Source of the DNA: Draconibacterium halophilum
Lineage (GTDB): Bacteria > Bacteroidota > Bacteroidia > Bacteroidales > Prolixibacteraceae
Assembly (NCBI RefSeq): GCF_010448835.1
Contig: NZ_CP048409.1
Coordinates: 4,319,501-4,383,500 of the forward strand
DNA: 64,000 nucleotides
Reading direction: 5' to 3'
The translations under genes were made by a program, and so were the position numbers. Below the pieces are notes generated by a model. It made no database searches and was not told the origin of the DNA. It saw nothing but the letters and a program-made list of their open reading frames with translations. The first letter of the stretch is position 1; the number at the start of each line of letters is the position of its first letter. Shown piece after piece: positions 62,382 to 64,000 of the stretch.

Positions 62382-64000
62382 ATGGTAAACGCTACAGTTA
62401 AAACAATCGATCTTGCCGATGGCAGGAAGATTACCATTGAAACCGGCAAATTGGCCAAACAAGCCGATGGTTCGGTAGTGGTTCGAATGGGTGACACCAT
62501 GTTGCTGGCAACAGTTGTGTCGGCAAAAGAAGCAAGAGAAGATGTGGATTTTATGCCCTTATCGGTTGATTACCGCGAAAAATTTTCCGCCGCAGGACGT
62601 TTCCCGGGTGGTTTCCTGAAAAGAGAAGCCCGTCCGAGTGACGACGAAATTTTGGTTGCACGTTTAGTAGACCGTGCACTTCGTCCACTTTTCCCGGATG
62701 ATTACCATGCAGAAACAGCAATGATGATTTCGCTTGTTTCTGTTGGAACAGATGAAATGCCAGATGCACTGGCAGGATTAGCTGCTTCGGCAGCCATTGC
62801 AGTTTCAGATGTTCCTTTTGAAACACCTATTTCTGAATGTCGTGTTGCCCGAGTAGACGGACAATACGTAATCAACCCATCTCGTGTGCAAATGGAAGAA
62901 GCTGACCTGGAAATTATGGTTGGTGCTTCGTACGACAACATTATGATGGTTGAAGGCGAAATGAGCGAAGTTTCGGAAGAAGTAATGCTGGAAGCCATAA
63001 AAGTGGCACACGAAGAAATTAAAAAGCAATGTAAAGTTCAGGAAGAATTAGCTGCTGAGCTGGGTGTTGTTAAACGGGAGTATTGCCACGAAAACAATAA
63101 CGAGGAGCTGCGCGAGCGTGTAAACGCAGAAACTTACGAAGCTTGTTACGAGGTTGCCAAAAAGCAATTAACCAACAAAGCCGAGCGCATGGATTCTTTT
63201 ATGGTAATTCGCGATGAGTTTATCGAGAAATACACAGAAGAAAATGCTGAAAACGAGGAAATTGACTTAGAACAGCACATTGGTTTAATTAAAAGATATT
63301 ACCACGACGTTGAAAAAGAAGCCATGCGCCGCATGATTCTTGACGACAAAATTCGTTTAGACGGACGTGCAACCAACGAAATTCGTCCTATTTGGGGTGA
63401 AGTAAATTACTTGCCGGGTGCACACGGTTCATCAATTTTTACCCGTGGCGAAACCCAATCGTTAACTTCGGTTACATTGGGTACAAAAATGGACATTAAA
63501 AAAATTGACAATGTAACCTTCCAGGGAACGGAAAACTTCCTGTTACATTACAACTTCCCTCCATTTTGTGTTGGCGATGCAAAAACACCACGCGGAACCA
63601 GCCGCCGTGAAATCGGTCACGGAAACCTGGCCTTACGCGGTTTAAAACGAATGATTCCTGAAGATTTCCCTTACGTTGTTCGTATTATGTCCGACATTCT
63701 TGAGTCGAACGGTTCGTCATCAATGGCAACTGTTTGTGCAGGAACAATGGGAATGATGGATGCCGGTATTAAAATTAAGAAACCGGTATCGGGTATCGCA
63801 ATGGGATTGATTACCGATAAAGGCGCTGAAAAATACGCTGTTCTTTCTGACATTTTAGGTGACGAAGACCACCTGGGCGACATGGACTTTAAAGTTACAG
63901 GTACTGCCGATGGTATTACTGCTACCCAAATGGACATTAAAGTTGACGGACTACCATACGAAGTGCTTGCCGAAGCATTGCAACAGGCCAAAGAAGGTCG
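62382..64000 (+). CDS. pnp: Polyribonucleotide nucleotidyltransferase, N-terminal part (cut by window edge)
   Basis: The first 539 codons of PNPase, the phosphorolytic 3'-5' exoribonuclease. The start [32 protein letters not shown], the first RNase PH domain with [26 protein letters not shown], the helical linker, and the second RNase PH core with [28 protein letters not shown] and [21 protein letters not shown] are all present. The frame stays open to the window edge; the KH and S1 RNA-binding domains are outside. It follows rpsO in the standard arrangement. Confidence 0.98.
   Translation, partial: MVNATVKTIDLADGRKITIETGKLAKQADGSVVVRMGDTMLLATVVSAKEAREDVDFMPLSVDYREKFSAAGRFPGGFLKREARPSDDEILVARLVDRALRPLFPDDYHAETAMMISLVSVGTDEMPDALAGLAASAAIAVSDVPFETPISECRVARVDGQYVINPSRVQMEEADLEIMVGASYDNIMMVEGEMSEVSEEVMLEAIKVAHEEIKKQCKVQEELAAELGVVKREYCHENNNEELRERVNAETYEACYEVAKKQLTNKAERMDSFMVIRDEFIEKYTEENAENEEIDLEQHIGLIKRYYHDVEKEAMRRMILDDKIRLDGRATNEIRPIWGEVNYLPGAHGSSIFTRGETQSLTSVTLGTKMDIKKIDNVTFQGTENFLLHYNFPPFCVGDAKTPRGTSRREIGHGNLALRGLKRMIPEDFPYVVRIMSDILESNGSSSMATVCAGTMGMMDAGIKIKKPVSGIAMGLITDKGAEKYAVLSDILGDEDHLGDMDFKVTGTADGITATQMDIKVDGLPYEVLAEALQQAKEG

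Overview
The window looks like chromosomal DNA of a Bacteroidota member, most likely a marine or sediment Bacteroidales/Marinilabiliales-type organism; this taxonomic call is inference. Supporting signs are a giant SprB-repeat protein with a type A type IX secretion (T9SS) sorting domain, many short lipoproteins, LytTR, AraC-TPR and hybrid regulators, secreted sulfatases, alpha-galactosidase and alpha-L-fucosidase, a DUF6261-like protein, promoters of the TTTG-N19..21-TAnnTTTG type, and a general lack of Shine-Dalgarno sequences.

Layout. 0-8 kb: end of a LytS-like kinase and its LytTR regulator, a nitroreductase, the 1870-residue SprB-like protein and a divergent small Cys-rich lipoprotein. 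8-17 kb: GAPDH, a MacB-type permease, two FKBP isomerases, a DUF3127 protein, YaaA, a methyltransferase, and a SpoIIAA-like/hybrid-kinase pair. 17-28.4 kb: alpha-galactosidase, a DUF6261-like protein, an octaheme-motif cytochrome/TPR protein (frameshifted), an esterase and two sulfatases (one frameshifted). 28.5-43.7 kb: mostly housekeeping genes (dehydrogenase, HtpG, class V aminotransferase, SBF-like transporter, patatin, GroES-like protein, Map, acyl-ACP thioesterase, MiaA, CutC) plus a small secreted repeat protein with an unusual leader, a relict thioesterase fragment and an alpha-L-fucosidase. 44-56 kb: SulP transporter, then a [FeFe]-hydrogenase maturation region: hydE, a TM1266-like regulator, hydG, a GxxExxY protein, aspartate ammonia-lyase, two paralogous secreted Cys/Lys-rich proteins flanking an OmpR-type two-component system, and hydF. 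56-64 kb: GDSL hydrolase, kynureninase, a membrane-tethered AraC-TPR regulator, a secreted barrel-like protein, rpsO and the start of pnp.

The least explained part is the hydrogenase-maturation region. Its extra members are (i) an ammonium-releasing lyase placed among the H-cluster genes, (ii) a two-component system whose sensor has periplasmic cysteines and which is bracketed by two secreted Cys/Lys-rich proteins, both preceded by TTAAC direct repeats 11 bp apart, and (iii) upstream of hydF, eight GGGAGAA heptamers on a 20-21 bp period with unrelated spacers. No hydrogenase structural gene is in the window.

Two genes are broken by apparent one-base losses in G/C runs (near 21750 and 26604); both read through cleanly if one base is restored, so sequencing or assembly error is a real possibility. 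Dispersed imperfect palindromes lie in several intergenic gaps.
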